Under the pieces are notes generated by a model that saw only the letters and a list, made by a program, of their open reading frames with translations, was not told where the DNA came from and ran no database searches. Of a stretch of 64,000 nt of DNA, positions 34,961-45,116 are shown in pieces. The translations under genes and the position numbers were made by a program. Source of the DNA: Ulvibacter sp. MAR_2010_11 (GTDB lineage: Bacteria; Bacteroidota; Bacteroidia; Flavobacteriales; Flavobacteriaceae); NCBI RefSeq assembly GCF_002813135.1, contig NZ_PHTY01000001.1, positions 863,501 to 927,500 on the forward strand, read 5' to 3'. Position 1 is the stretch's first letter; every line of letters begins with the position of its first letter.

Positions 34961-35992
34961 TTACGGTGCCGGATTTGGAATTTCACTATGAACCGCATTG
35001 ATCTCCTTTAAAATTTCTTCGGAAAGGGTCACGTGTACACTTTCAATATTCTCTGAAAGTTGATCTAAAGTAGTGGCTCCAATAATGGTTGAAGTCACAA
35101 ACGGTTGCTGTCTTACAAAGGCCAACGCCATCTGAGGTAGACTAAGGTTGTGTTTTTTGGCTATCTCGTAGTATTTTGATGTTGCTTCAAAAGAAGCCTT
35201 TCCCTGGTATCTTGAATAGTTTGGGAATAACGTAACCCGTGCATTTTCAGGTTTTGCACCGTTGAGATACTTTCCGGACAATTGCCCGAAAGCCAGCGGA
35301 GAATAAGGTAAATAGCCTATGTTTTCTCTTAGCAATACTTCTGAAAGACCTGCTTCATCTCTTCTGTTTAAGAGATTATACGAATTCTGTACGGAAATCA
35401 TTTTGGTTTTACCCTTTCGAGCCTCTTCCATATACCGCATCACACCCCATGGGGTTTCGTTGGACAAACCAATATGTCGAATCTTTCCTTGCCTTACAAA
35501 ATCTTCCAGCCTGTCAATAACTTCAGCAATATTATCTTCCCATTTTCCATTGTGTTTGTACTCCCTAGTACCAAAAATGTTCACCCCTCTTTCCGGCCAA
35601 TGTAATTGATACAGATCCAGGTAATCGGTTTGTAGACGTTCTAAACTTTTATGAATAGCATCGGTCAGCGCCTCCTTACTGAAGTCGAGATTTTTGCGAA
35701 TATGCTCAAAAAAGCGATTGGGTCCCGTAATTTTTGAGGTTAAAATTATCTTGTCTCTATTTCCGGTTTTTGCAAGCCAGCTTCCAATAATACGCTCTGT
35801 GCTGCCCTGTGTCTTCGGATTTCCGGGAACCGAATACATCTCGGCGGTATCTACAAAATTAATTCCTTTTTCGAGTGCGAGATCCAACTGTGCATGTCCT
35901 TCGGCTTCAGAATTTTGCTGTCCCCAGGTCATGGTGCCGAGGCATATCTTACTAACTTCAAGGGTGGTATTGGGTAATTGTGTGTATTTCAT
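34961..35992 (-). CDS. NADP-dependent aldo/keto reductase (Tas-like)
   Basis: 343 residues, a TIM-barrel aldo/keto reductase close to E. coli Tas. The catalytic tetrad is seen as FVDTAEMY (Asp, Tyr), ILTSK (Lys) and YQLHWP (His). The C-terminal coenzyme site reads TSTIIGATTLDQLSENI. Members reduce small aldehydes and ketones; the natural substrate is unknown. It converges on the acyl-CoA dehydrogenase gene with six bases between the stops. Confidence 0.9.
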   Translation of the reverse strand: MKYTQLPNTTLEVSKICLGTMTWGQQNSEAEGHAQLDLALEKGINFVDTAEMYSVPGNPKTQGSTERIIGSWLAKTGNRDKIILTSKITGPNRFFEHIRKNLDFSKEALTDAIHKSLERLQTDYLDLYQLHWPERGVNIFGTREYKHNGKWEDNIAEVIDRLEDFVRQGKIRHIGLSNETPWGVMRYMEEARKGKTKMISVQNSYNLLNRRDEAGLSEVLLRENIGYLPYSPLAFGQLSGKYLNGAKPENARVTLFPNYSRYQGKASFEATSKYYEIAKKHNLSLPQMALAFVRQQPFVTSTIIGATTLDQLSENIESVHVTLSEEILKEINAVHSEIPNPAP

Positions 35993-36049
35993 AAATTGCT
36001 TTTAAGCTTATGTAGTTGTCTATTTAAACTTGTGCCTTTAATAAAGACA

Positions 36050-36088
36050 ACCCCTCAGCCTTTCGGCAGCCCCCTTTAAAATGGGGAG
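36050..36088. repeat. Possible dispersed palindromic element
   Basis: Two small GC-rich hairpins in a row: GCC-TTTC-GGC and CCCC-TTTAAAAT-GGGG, in a gene-free 136-base gap. Sequences of this type (GGCTGCCGAAAGGCTGAGGGG on the other strand) are, from memory, frequent between genes in Flavobacteriaceae; only one copy is in this window. Confidence 0.3.
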
Positions 36089-36128
36089 CGAATGTCTAGG
36101 ATTTCATAAGGATGAGTATCGTAATAAA

Positions 36129-37091
36129 TTATAATTCGTTTAATAATTTTGAAATCTCGTCCAGTTTTGGGGTGAGAATGACTTCAATTCTTCGGTTTTT
36201 TGCCTTTCCTTCGGCTGTACTGTTGGGTGCAATTGGTGCAAATTCTCCCCGACCGGCGGCAGTAAGATTGTCTTTTGGGATTCCCTGATTTTCAGTTAAA
36301 ATAGAAACAATGGCAGTAGCCCGTTTTGTGGAAAGATCCCAGTTATCGGAAATATTTCCGCTACCGCCATAGGGAACGTTGTCTGTATGTCCTTCTATAA
36401 GTACTGCAATTTCTTTGTTTTGAGCGAGTACACTTCCCAAAGCGACAACAGCTTCTCTCCCCCTCGTATTTACTGCCCAGCTTCCACTATCGAATAACAA
36501 TTTATTTTCCATAGAAACATATACCTTGCCATCGCGTTGTTCTACGGTTAGCCCATTGCCTTCAAAATTGGTGAGTGCTGCGGAAATCGCGTCTTTTAAA
36601 GCTTTCATTTTAGCATCTTTGGAAGCAATTATTCCTTCCAGTTCTTCTACTCTTTGCGACCTCGATACCAAATCTCTTTTCAGCTTTTCAAGACGTTCGT
36701 TCTCAAGAGCCAATGCTTTTTCTTTGGCTTCCAACTGAGTTAAGAGTTTTCTATTCAGTTCCAAGTTTTCAGTCAGCGCCGAAGAACTATTCGCCTCCAG
36801 AGCGTCGTAAGAATCTTTCAGACGTGTATAGTTACTTTCGGCCGCTGCCAGTTCCATCGCCAAACGGCTTTTTTCAGCATTTAATTTTTCGATTTCTTCC
36901 CTAAGGTTGGCTACCGTAAATTTATCGCCATTCCCTTCAGAACCATCCAATTGTGCCATTAACGCTTCGTTTTCGGCTTTAAGTACATCGTATTTACTTT
37001 TTAAATCGTCGTAAATTTTTGAGGAAACACAAGAAGTTAAGAGACTTGCAAGTGCAATTCCGAAGGCAATTTTCTGAAACATCAATTTCAT
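36129..37091 (-). CDS. OmpA-family peptidoglycan-binding lipoprotein
   Basis: 320 residues. A lipoprotein signal (IALASLLTSC, Cys21) is followed by a long coiled coil (about 28-165, heptads of Leu/Ala with many Glu/Lys) and an OmpA C-terminal domain (about 195-305). The peptidoglycan-binding residues are in LIEGHTDNVPYG (Asp) and AAGRGEFAPIAPN with NRRIEVIL (Arg). It anchors the outer membrane to the cell wall and stands like a stalk in the periplasm. It is downstream of xth and the DUF2255 gene. Confidence 0.9.
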   Translation of the reverse strand: MKLMFQKIAFGIALASLLTSCVSSKIYDDLKSKYDVLKAENEALMAQLDGSEGNGDKFTVANLREEIEKLNAEKSRLAMELAAAESNYTRLKDSYDALEANSSSALTENLELNRKLLTQLEAKEKALALENERLEKLKRDLVSRSQRVEELEGIIASKDAKMKALKDAISAALTNFEGNGLTVEQRDGKVYVSMENKLLFDSGSWAVNTRGREAVVALGSVLAQNKEIAVLIEGHTDNVPYGGSGNISDNWDLSTKRATAIVSILTENQGIPKDNLTAAGRGEFAPIAPNSTAEGKAKNRRIEVILTPKLDEISKLLNEL

Positions 37092-37103
37092 AGTAGGTTT
37101 GTT

Positions 37104-37475
37104 TTATTTGATAAAAAATTCCATGGTGTAATCTTCGTATTCGGGTTGGGATATCCCGTCTGCATAATATATATTTTCTTTTTCTGTATATCGGTCACGA
37201 TACGTTTTGTTTATCTTTTTATGTATTTCTAAACCCGGTCCTATTTTTTCACCAATCACATCAATAATAGTGTCTCCATATTTTAATTGACCAGTTCCTG
37301 TTTCTAAAAATGCGGTATACCAGCTGCGTTCACTCTTGTTCCAACTTCTGGCAAAAACACGTCCTTCTACCGCAACCACCCAAATTTCGAGAAAGGTAGT
37401 ACGGGTTATACCACCTTTTATTTCGGTATAATTATGCTCTTTTAAATGGTTATAGAACTCGGTAGGAAACCCCAT
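37104..37475 (-). CDS. DUF2255 family protein
   Basis: 123 residues. The pattern LEIWVVAVEGRVFARSW....RSWYTAFL fits DUF2255, a small beta-rich family of unknown function with a fold like FMN-binding split barrels. No signal peptide. Its ATG shares one base with the xth stop (TAATG), so it is translationally coupled to xth. Function remains unknown. Confidence 0.65.
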   Translation of the reverse strand: MGFPTEFYNHLKEHNYTEIKGGITRTTFLEIWVVAVEGRVFARSWNKSERSWYTAFLETGTGQLKYGDTIIDVIGEKIGPGLEIHKKINKTYRDRYTEKENIYYADGISQPEYEDYTMEFFIK

Positions 37476-38239
37476 TAAAATTCAAATTCTACCAGCAACG
37501 GACAATGATCACTGTGCATGGCATCGGGTAATATAACGGCTCGTTTCAGGTTTTCTTGTAACGGAAGCGCCACCATATTATAATCGATACGCCAACCTTT
37601 GTTATTTGCTCTGGAATTTGCTCTGTAACTCCACCAGGTATAATGATGCGGATCCTTATTAAAATGACGGAAGGAATCTATAAATCCGCTGTTCATAAAA
37701 CTCCCAATCCATGCACGCTCCACAGGCAAAAACCCGGAAACCGTCGCGTTGCGAACGGGATCGTGTATGTCGATTGCCTCGTGACAAATATTGTAATCGC
37801 CGCAAATCACCAGGTTGGGAATTTTAATTTTTAGATTGTCTATGTACTTTTGAAATTGCGCCATATAGTCCAATTTGTGATCCAAACGCGCAATATTGGT
37901 TCCACTGGGTAAGTACAAACTCATTATCGAAATGTTATCGAAATCTACCCTAATATTACGGCCTTCGAAGTCCATAGAAGGAATTCCTGTCCCGTATTCT
38001 ATATGATTGGGCTTCGTTTTTGAAAAAATTGCAACTCCACTGTAGCCTTTTTTTTGTGCTGAAAACCAATAATGATAGGGATATCCTGCATCTTCAATTT
38101 GTGAAACATCCACTTGATCGACCATAGCTTTGGTTTCCTGTATACAAATTACGTCGGGATTCGCGGCTTGAAGCCATGCCACAAACCCTTTATTCATTGC
38201 GGCACGAATGCCATTTACGTTGTAAGAGATAATCTTCAT
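37475..38239 (-). CDS. xth: Exodeoxyribonuclease III / AP endonuclease
   Basis: 254 residues, family length. It repairs abasic sites and 3'-blocked ends. Motifs: SYNVNGIRAA, QETKA (metal Glu), GYSGVAIFSK, the catalytic Tyr in LYLPSG, GDYNICH (Asp/Asn) and a C-terminal SDHCPLLVEF (His). The form with GIRAAMNKGF is the type found in Bacteroidota and many Gram-positives. Confidence 0.95.
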   Translation of the reverse strand: MKIISYNVNGIRAAMNKGFVAWLQAANPDVICIQETKAMVDQVDVSQIEDAGYPYHYWFSAQKKGYSGVAIFSKTKPNHIEYGTGIPSMDFEGRNIRVDFDNISIMSLYLPSGTNIARLDHKLDYMAQFQKYIDNLKIKIPNLVICGDYNICHEAIDIHDPVRNATVSGFLPVERAWIGSFMNSGFIDSFRHFNKDPHHYTWWSYRANSRANNKGWRIDYNMVALPLQENLKRAVILPDAMHSDHCPLLVEFEF

Positions 38240-38362
38240 AAAAGCAGTTTTCTTTAAGCGCTACTAAATTAAATAACATTGTATTTTTACAGGGAACATC
38301 GCCAAAAAGATTTTAAAAAACAATCAACAAAATAAACAGCGCTGTGTTAAGTTGTATACCTA

Positions 38363-41300
38363 ATGAAGATCTATCTTTCCATTTTCTTGCTTTTTGTGGC
38401 CGGTCTTTGCTTTGGACAAGATCTTTCTTCCAACTACCGAAGTAAAAGAGTTGCTGTTAGCGATACCATTGTCGTGGATAGTGTTAGTATCAATGCTTCG
38501 AGGTTTCAAATTTTAGACTCAGCCGGCGTCCCCATTGACTCCTTGGGCTATACAGTTGATTTTAAAAAAGCACTGGTCATTTTTTCAGAAAAAATAGCAC
38601 AATCACAGGACTCCATTACCATAGAATACCTTCGATACCCCAACTTCTTGACAAAAGACTACTACGGATTGGATCCGAAAATTATTGTCGAAAATACCGG
38701 AGCCATAGAAAAATTGTATGCGCTTGAGGAAAGTTCGGGGCAACGGGAATATGTCCCCTTCGATGGTTTGCATACCGTTGGAAGCATTTCGAGAGGAGTC
38801 ACCATAGGTAACAACCAGAATGCCGTGGTAAATTCGGCGCTCGATTTACAAATCACAGGAAAATTAAGCGACAAGGTTTCGCTGCGCGCTTCAATACAGG
38901 ATGCAAATATTCCCACACAGGAAGGCGGATATTCGCAGAGTCTGGATGAATTCGATCAGATTTTTATAGAACTCTACGGCGATAACTGGAACATTCGTGC
39001 GGGAGACGTCGATTTACAAAATACGGATAGTTACTTTGGACGCTTCAATAAAAAAGTACAGGGAATTTCCCTGGGAGGGACTTTTAATCATGAAAACGGA
39101 GCCAAAACAAATGCCTTTGCAGCAGGAGCATTGGTAAGAGGTGTTTTTGCCGAAAGTAAATTTACGGGGCAAGAAGGCAATCAAGGGCCCTATAAATTGG
39201 TTGGTCCCAACGGTGAACTTTTTATCCTAATAGTTTCAGGAAGTGAGCGTGTTTACGTAAATGGTTTATTGCTGAATCGTGGGGAAAACGAAGATTATGT
39301 AATAGACTACAACGCCGGGGAACTCAAATTTAATCCTACTTATCCTATCACTGCGAACATGAGAATTTCGGTGGAATACCAATATACCGATAGAAATTAC
39401 ACCCGATTTATAGGTTATGGAGGTGGCGGATATAGTACCGAAAAATTCGATTTGGGGGTGTATATGTATTCTGAAAGTGATGCTAAAAATCAGCCGCTGC
39501 AGCAAAATTTATCGGAAGAACAGGTCGCAATTTTACAGGCTGCAGGAGATAACAGAGATTTTATGACCGCCCCTTCGGCGGTGCCGGACACCTATTCAGA
39601 AAATAAAATTCTCTACAAAAAAGAAACAATTTTCGGAGTTACAGCCTTTGTTTTTTCAAACAACCCTGAAGACGAATTGTTCAATGTTCGGTTTTCTCTG
39701 GTTGGAGATGGCGTGGGAAATTACGTAATAAGTGACAACAATGCCATCAGCCGTATTTTTGAATATGTCCCTCCCATAAATGGAATCCCTCAAGGTAATT
39801 ACGAGCCCATCATTCAATTGACGGCACCTACAAAATTGCAAATTGGCGGAGCAACAGGAGGATTTCATCCCACCGAAAAAACCGATATAAATTTTGAGGT
39901 TGCAGGAAGTAAACGAGATCTCAACTTATTCTCGAACCTCGATGATGGCAATAACGACGGATTTGCAGGAAGACTTACCGCGAGACAAACCTTAGTTACT
40001 ACTTCAGATACTCTAAAAGTAGATGGTTTTGCTTCAATGGATTACCTAAATAAAGACTTCAGAAATGTGGAACGGGTATACAATGTAGAGTTTGGTCGGG
40101 ACTGGAATCTAGTGAATCCTAAGGGGGATCAAAGCTTTGTAGTTTGGGGGGTAGAGGTTTCTCATCCCAAAACCGGTGGCGGACGCTATGAATTTCAGAA
40201 ATTAGATTATTCTGAAAATTACAGTGGTTCGAGACATGTTGTTGCTTCCAATTTGACATTCGGAAAATTGAGACTTTTTACCAATGGCAGTTATTTGAAA
40301 GGAACCGGAGATTCGTTAGATTCGAAATTTTTCAGAATACACAACACAGCTGTGTACGGGATGAAAAAATCCTGGGTAGGCGCTAAAGTGAGTTTGGAAG
40401 ACAATAAGGTGCGTGCAGTACGCGACGATAGTTTAATTCCTGTTAGTCAGAAGTACAATGCCTATGAAGCTTTTACCGGAATTGGGGACAGTACTAAGGT
40501 ATTTGTAGAAGTAGGGTATCGATTTCAAACCAACGACAGCGTGCGAAATACATTACTTCAAAAAGTGAATAGTTCGAATACCTATTTTCTAAAATCACGC
40601 CTTGTGAACAGTGAGAACGCACAACTTTCGCTTTTTGCAAACTATCGTGTTCTAAAAGATGAGGATGGAACAGACGAGGATGAAAAGTCGCTAAATTCCA
40701 GGATATTGTACAATCAGAGTGTCTTAAAAGGCGGCATTAGCTTTACTACTGCCGTTTCAACAAATAATGGAGTTATTCCGCAGCAAGAGTTTACCTATGT
40801 AAAGGTGGAACCCGGAGAGGGTATTTTCACTTGGATTGATTATGACAATGATGGGATTCAGGCTTTGGAAGAATTTGAAATTGCCCAGTTTCAGGACGAA
40901 GCCGAGTACGTTCGTATTCTATTGCCCAATCAGGTGTTTCTAAAAATAAGGGAGAATAAATTCAGTCAGATTGTGACAATAAACCCAAAAACCTGGGAGA
41001 ATGCCGCAGGATTTAAAAAGTTTCTGTCTCATTTTTACAATCAGACATCCTATGTTCTGGACCGAAAGGTTAGGCGTAAGAACGATGCATTTAATATAAA
41101 TCCATTTGAAGATGGCGGAGAAGACCAGCTGGGATTGGTATTGAATTTCAGAAATGCATTGTTTTTTAACCGAGGGAAGCAAAAATATACAACCAGCTAC
41201 ACCTATATTTCTACGTCCAGTGATAATTTGTTGTCTTTGGGATTACAAAAAAATGAATTGAAAAGTCATCAGGGTAATTTCAATCATAAGTTTTGGGAAA

Positions 41301-41779
41301 GTTGGCTTATTAATCTTAAAGGTGCTCTAGGGACGAACGAAAGTCTTTCGGAAAATTTTGCAGCACGTAATTATAATTTAGAGAGTTATGAGGCGGAGCC
41401 TAAACTTTCATATCTCTTAAATTCGCAAACCCGCTTCGATGTGTTTTACGGCTTTCTACACGAAGACAATACTTTGGGAGAAATGGAACAATTGGATCAA
41501 CAGAGAATAGGCTTTTCCTTTGCCTACAGCAATGTTCAGAAAATCTCCTTACATGGAGAGTTTAACTACATCGATAATACTTTCGTGGGTAGTTCTTTCT
41601 CTCCGGTGGCATATCAAATGCTCGAGGGATTACAACCGGGTACGAATTTTACCTGGAATTTGTTACTTCAGAAAAGAATTACCAAATATTTGGATGCCAA
41701 TCTTTCTTACTTCGGAAGGAAGAGTAAAAACACACAAACCATACACACGGGAAGCATACAACTTCGGGCGTTTTTCTAG
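38363..41779 (+). CDS. Large outer-membrane beta-barrel protein of unknown function
   Basis: 1138 residues with a signal peptide (MKIYLSIFLLFVAGLCFGQ). An N-terminal part of about 120 residues is followed by a long stretch of alternating amphipathic strands to the very end (QLRAFF), with a terminal Phe as in outer-membrane barrels. The phrase RGENEDYVIDYNAGELKFNPTYPI and the following EYQYTDRNYTR resemble motifs also found in the T9SS translocon protein SprA and other large flavobacterial surface proteins. There is no T9SS sorting domain and no TonB box. It may be an outer-membrane assembly or transport barrel; I do not recognise its function. It is divergent from xth and ends at a strong terminator. 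Confidence 0.65.
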   Translation: MKIYLSIFLLFVAGLCFGQDLSSNYRSKRVAVSDTIVVDSVSINASRFQILDSAGVPIDSLGYTVDFKKALVIFSEKIAQSQDSITIEYLRYPNFLTKDYYGLDPKIIVENTGAIEKLYALEESSGQREYVPFDGLHTVGSISRGVTIGNNQNAVVNSALDLQITGKLSDKVSLRASIQDANIPTQEGGYSQSLDEFDQIFIELYGDNWNIRAGDVDLQNTDSYFGRFNKKVQGISLGGTFNHENGAKTNAFAAGALVRGVFAESKFTGQEGNQGPYKLVGPNGELFILIVSGSERVYVNGLLLNRGENEDYVIDYNAGELKFNPTYPITANMRISVEYQYTDRNYTRFIGYGGGGYSTEKFDLGVYMYSESDAKNQPLQQNLSEEQVAILQAAGDNRDFMTAPSAVPDTYSENKILYKKETIFGVTAFVFSNNPEDELFNVRFSLVGDGVGNYVISDNNAISRIFEYVPPINGIPQGNYEPIIQLTAPTKLQIGGATGGFHPTEKTDINFEVAGSKRDLNLFSNLDDGNNDGFAGRLTARQTLVTTSDTLKVDGFASMDYLNKDFRNVERVYNVEFGRDWNLVNPKGDQSFVVWGVEVSHPKTGGGRYEFQKLDYSENYSGSRHVVASNLTFGKLRLFTNGSYLKGTGDSLDSKFFRIHNTAVYGMKKSWVGAKVSLEDNKVRAVRDDSLIPVSQKYNAYEAFTGIGDSTKVFVEVGYRFQTNDSVRNTLLQKVNSSNTYFLKSRLVNSENAQLSLFANYRVLKDEDGTDEDEKSLNSRILYNQSVLKGGISFTTAVSTNNGVIPQQEFTYVKVEPGEGIFTWIDYDNDGIQALEEFEIAQFQDEAEYVRILLPNQVFLKIRENKFSQIVTINPKTWENAAGFKKFLSHFYNQTSYVLDRKVRRKNDAFNINPFEDGGEDQLGLVLNFRNALFFNRGKQKYTTSYTYISTSSDNLLSLGLQKNELKSHQGNFNHKFWESWLINLKGALGTNESLSENFAARNYNLESYEAEPKLSYLLNSQTRFDVFYGFLHEDNTLGEMEQLDQQRIGFSFAYSNVQKISLHGEFNYIDNTFVGSSFSPVAYQMLEGLQPGTNFTWNLLLQKRITKYLDANLSYFGRKSKNTQTIHTGSIQLRAFF

Positions 41780-41783
41780 TAAA

Positions 41784-41817
41784 AAAAAAGGTCCTCAATT
41801 ACTTGAGAACCTTTTTT
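41784..41817. terminator. Bidirectional terminator
   Basis: AAAAGGT-C-CTCAA and TTGAG-A-ACCTTTT with a four-base loop, A run before and T run after; it separates the convergent barrel gene and T9SS gene. Confidence 0.85.
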
Positions 41818-41836
41818 CAAAATTATTTCAGAAAAA

Positions 41837-44464
41837 CTATTTTACAATAATTTTTGCAGTTTTAAATGTATTGGTAGCTCTGTTACCAATTTTAACTAAA
41901 TAAACACCTGAAGCGGCATACGACATATCTAACTGATAGTTATAGCTGTTTCCTTCTTTTTCTAAATTGTTAAAGGCAAGAGTTTGTCCTAACAAGTTAT
42001 AAATTCCAATAGAAGCAACACCGTCGAAACTGGTGGTTAATTTAATATCAAACTGATTATTCGGTAACGAAGTTACAACAAGGTCAGCCTCAGAAATAGC
42101 CACATCTTCAACAGATAATACTCCATCGATAGTTACGGTATAATCGTGAGTTGTTCCATACTGCATGGAGTCACAAGGATTGTTAAGATCACCTGCGAAA
42201 CTTGTATCTCCCGCACGAATTCTAAGTCTTCTGTCACCGGAAATAGCTCCAGAAGGAATCGTAAAGTTGATATTTACATCTACTCCATCGGGGTTGATTA
42301 CCTCGTCGGTAAATAAGCGCTCACTTGCTTCGAAAGTACCATTGTTGTTGAAATCAATCCACATAGTAGCTAATTCGTCAACAGTATCGTAACCGGTTTG
42401 CACAGTCAATGTATAAGTAACTCCATCCTCTAAAGTAGTACTCATGGAGGTGAAATCATCGTAACCTGTTCCACAAGGAATAGGATCATTAGTAATGGTT
42501 TCCAACACAAACTTAGTGATACCATCTCCAAATGTACAGTCACTTGGTGGCTGGCAATATACCAGTCCATTCATCACTGTCTTAGATGCAGGGTCATTCG
42601 CCGGGTTTGTATCACCTGCCAAATTTGTTCTGGCATCGATAACATAGGTTCCCGGTGCAGACAAATCTGCTGTCGTTGCAAAGGTGTACTGTACAGTTAC
42701 TCCCGGCGCGATAGTTCCGCTGTAGTTTTCTACCACAGGAGTTCCACCATCAATTTGATATTGTACTGCCGGATTGGTAATACCGTTGATTCCGAAGTTT
42801 CTTATAGAAATTACAATATCTTCAGCAGCACCTAATATTCCTGTATCCGGATCGTCAATGGAAGTTACCCCAATATCATCAACTGCGGTATTAGGCGCAA
42901 GTTGAAAGCTTCCAACTACTCCTTTTCTTCCACTGTTCATATATTCATTGATAAACCAAAAAGTTTGGTCGTCGGCCGGATCGATATCGATTTTACTGTA
43001 GTCACCATATCTTAATCCAGGGATATTGGCATTACCATTTGCAATTACCTCTTCTATTACCGTCATAGTATTAATAGGATCTGTTGCAAATCTTCCTGTA
43101 TAGTAAGAACTAACTCGTACTGTAGATGGTGTCGTTGGTCCGGACATAGAAGAGTATCCCATCCCAATATTACCTACTCCGTCCATAATTAAACTTGCAT
43201 GCCATGCATGTCTACCATCGGGAGCAGTATAAGTTCCTTCCTGAAATAATGTCCAAGGTAGGTTGTCACCTGGTTGACGAAACTCGAACCAACGAACTCC
43301 TGCCAATTCACCGGCAGTAGCGTCAGTATCAACTACAAAATTGAATACTGCTGAGTTATGCGTACCAAACTTTCTAAATTGAGCTTGATTCATTATAGTG
43401 GCTTGAAGCGCATCAATTGCAACTCCACCACCCGGCTGAGTTAGGTTTGAAAAGCTACCTCCATCAAATACCGAGATAAACGGAGTTGTTGGAATTTGAG
43501 TAGCTGCTGAAATTGTAGAACTACCGGGAGTAACCCAGTTTACATCCAATTTCCATACTTTAACGTGATCTGTAGCAACACCACCCCAAGCATCATCTTG
43601 AAGATACACAATGGTAGCTCCACCTGCCGCAGGCATTGTATCATCACTTACATTTAATACCTGAGGGCTGTAAAATCCACTGGTAACAATTCCGGGTAGG
43701 TTGAAACCTAGAATTTGAGCTGCAGGATTACCAACAAGCATTTGAGCTCTTTCCATTGCCCATACTTTGTTCGCAGAACCTGTATTATCTGTTAAGTAAT
43801 AACCATCACTCCAAACCGATAATTTTTGATAATCGTTGATAGAACCAATGTTATATACATACCAACCGTCGTTAATAGGATCCGGTCCATCAGAAACTGC
43901 AATTTGAGCTCCAGCGCCCAGGAAGGAAACTACCCATCTGTTAGCAGCACTGTCATACGATACAGTTAAATCACAACATCCCCCTGAAGGAAAAATAGCA
44001 GGATTAGGAGCCGTTTGTCCAAGCATTACATTCCCAGATTTATCGTAAATAGTAAACCCGGTATTAAACACTACAAATACGTGGTTTGGACCAATTGCCA
44101 AATCAGGATCTGTAGGTTGAGAGTTCGACGAATATGCATCAAAAACCAGAAGTGGTGGCATTGTTCTAAAGCTCTGTTCCATTTCATGTCTATTTCTTAC
44201 AAAATAGTCATCCTGAGTTTGCTTGTCTTTACCAATAATTGTTTTATTTCCCAAGGATCTTCGGTCTCTCGCCTCAGTAAAGTTATTATTAGGTGCAGGC
44301 GTAATTTCGTTCATTCTCGAAGCAATGGATGGTACGTGTACCATGGAGGTAACTGTTCCAACATAGTTTGCCTTTGTTTCGACATTTGCTGTTAATTCTT
44401 GTTGCGCGCTCATTCCTAAACTAACTAGGAACAACAGCGAAAGAAATGTGTAAATTAATTTCAT
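41837..44464 (-). CDS. T9SS-secreted protein with CARDB-like and GEVED domains
   Basis: 875 residues. Signal peptide (MKLIYTFLSLLFLVSLGMSAQ), a large N-terminal domain (about 90-500) with DPDLAIGPNHVFVVFNTGF and NGWYVYNI-type strands that suggests a beta-propeller, a CARDB-like unit (about 520-620, DDIGVTSIDDPDTGIL...VTYTF), a GEVED domain (about 640-760, WIDFNNNGTFEASERLF and RLRIRAGD), and a type A T9SS sorting domain (about 785-875, ending TFKTAKIIVK). It is exported and either anchored to the surface or released. No catalytic motif is visible. Confidence 0.87.
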   Translation of the reverse strand: MKLIYTFLSLLFLVSLGMSAQQELTANVETKANYVGTVTSMVHVPSIASRMNEITPAPNNNFTEARDRRSLGNKTIIGKDKQTQDDYFVRNRHEMEQSFRTMPPLLVFDAYSSNSQPTDPDLAIGPNHVFVVFNTGFTIYDKSGNVMLGQTAPNPAIFPSGGCCDLTVSYDSAANRWVVSFLGAGAQIAVSDGPDPINDGWYVYNIGSINDYQKLSVWSDGYYLTDNTGSANKVWAMERAQMLVGNPAAQILGFNLPGIVTSGFYSPQVLNVSDDTMPAAGGATIVYLQDDAWGGVATDHVKVWKLDVNWVTPGSSTISAATQIPTTPFISVFDGGSFSNLTQPGGGVAIDALQATIMNQAQFRKFGTHNSAVFNFVVDTDATAGELAGVRWFEFRQPGDNLPWTLFQEGTYTAPDGRHAWHASLIMDGVGNIGMGYSSMSGPTTPSTVRVSSYYTGRFATDPINTMTVIEEVIANGNANIPGLRYGDYSKIDIDPADDQTFWFINEYMNSGRKGVVGSFQLAPNTAVDDIGVTSIDDPDTGILGAAEDIVISIRNFGINGITNPAVQYQIDGGTPVVENYSGTIAPGVTVQYTFATTADLSAPGTYVIDARTNLAGDTNPANDPASKTVMNGLVYCQPPSDCTFGDGITKFVLETITNDPIPCGTGYDDFTSMSTTLEDGVTYTLTVQTGYDTVDELATMWIDFNNNGTFEASERLFTDEVINPDGVDVNINFTIPSGAISGDRRLRIRAGDTSFAGDLNNPCDSMQYGTTHDYTVTIDGVLSVEDVAISEADLVVTSLPNNQFDIKLTTSFDGVASIGIYNLLGQTLAFNNLEKEGNSYNYQLDMSYAASGVYLVKIGNRATNTFKTAKIIVK

Positions 44465-44716
44465 GGAAATAGTTTTTGGTTATAATATTAAATTAAGTCA
44501 TTAAAAATACTACCAATTCTTCAAATAACAAGAAAATTTCTCATTAAAATTAGAAATTACACGTTTGAAAATCAGTTGGCTATCACGATAAATTCCTACA
44601 AAATTTATAGAGTAATTAGCCCCGTTTTGAAGCAGATAAAAATAAATCAGGTGAAGCTGTATCGTAAACGGCACATTATTTGTATTTTAACATTATCTAA
44701 CACTAATAAAATCATT

Positions 44717-45094
44717 ATGACATTTTTTAAAACCTCAGTAGCAATTGTTTCATTGGCAATTTTTTCTTATTGTTCTTCTACAAAGACGAATACCAATGAC
44801 AGTACATTATCTAATACGCCTTCGGCAAGTGAATTAAGCAAGGAGTCTCAAAAAATGCTGGATGCCGGGTTTAAAAGAGCCACTATAGTAGCATCTGCTG
44901 TTGAAGGAGATTGTCCTTATACCCTACAAATGGTAGAAGATAACAATGCCCTATTGGATCCTATTAATCTTGAGGAAACCTATAAATCCAATGGCATGAA
45001 AGTTTGGGTTATCTATAACGGACTTCGAATGATGAATCGTTGTGAAAAAGCAAATCCTGTAAGCATTCAGGATATACGAAAGAGAGCGGAATAA
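44717..45094 (+). CDS. Small putative lipoprotein of unknown function
   Basis: 125 residues beginning MTFFKTSVAIVSLAIFSYC, a lipoprotein signal with Cys19, followed by SSTKTNTNDS. The mature part has LDAGFKRATIVASAVEGDCPYTLQMVEDN and two further cysteines. I do not recognise the family. The frame is open from 44576, but the signal peptide fixes the start at 44717. The 252 bases before it (44465-44716) are A+T-rich and show no clear promoter. Its stop lies inside a terminator. Confidence 0.65.
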   Translation: MTFFKTSVAIVSLAIFSYCSSTKTNTNDSTLSNTPSASELSKESQKMLDAGFKRATIVASAVEGDCPYTLQMVEDNNALLDPINLEETYKSNGMKVWVIYNGLRMMNRCEKANPVSIQDIRKRAE

Positions 45095-45110
45095 ATTCCG
45101 CTCTTTTTTT
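45083..45110. terminator. Terminator between the lipoprotein gene and glyS
   Basis: A perfect 9-bp stem AGAGCGGAA (45083-45091) with TTCCGCTCT (45096-45104) and a T run; it overlaps the lipoprotein stop codon. Confidence 0.9.
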
Positions 45111-45116
45111 ACTGTT

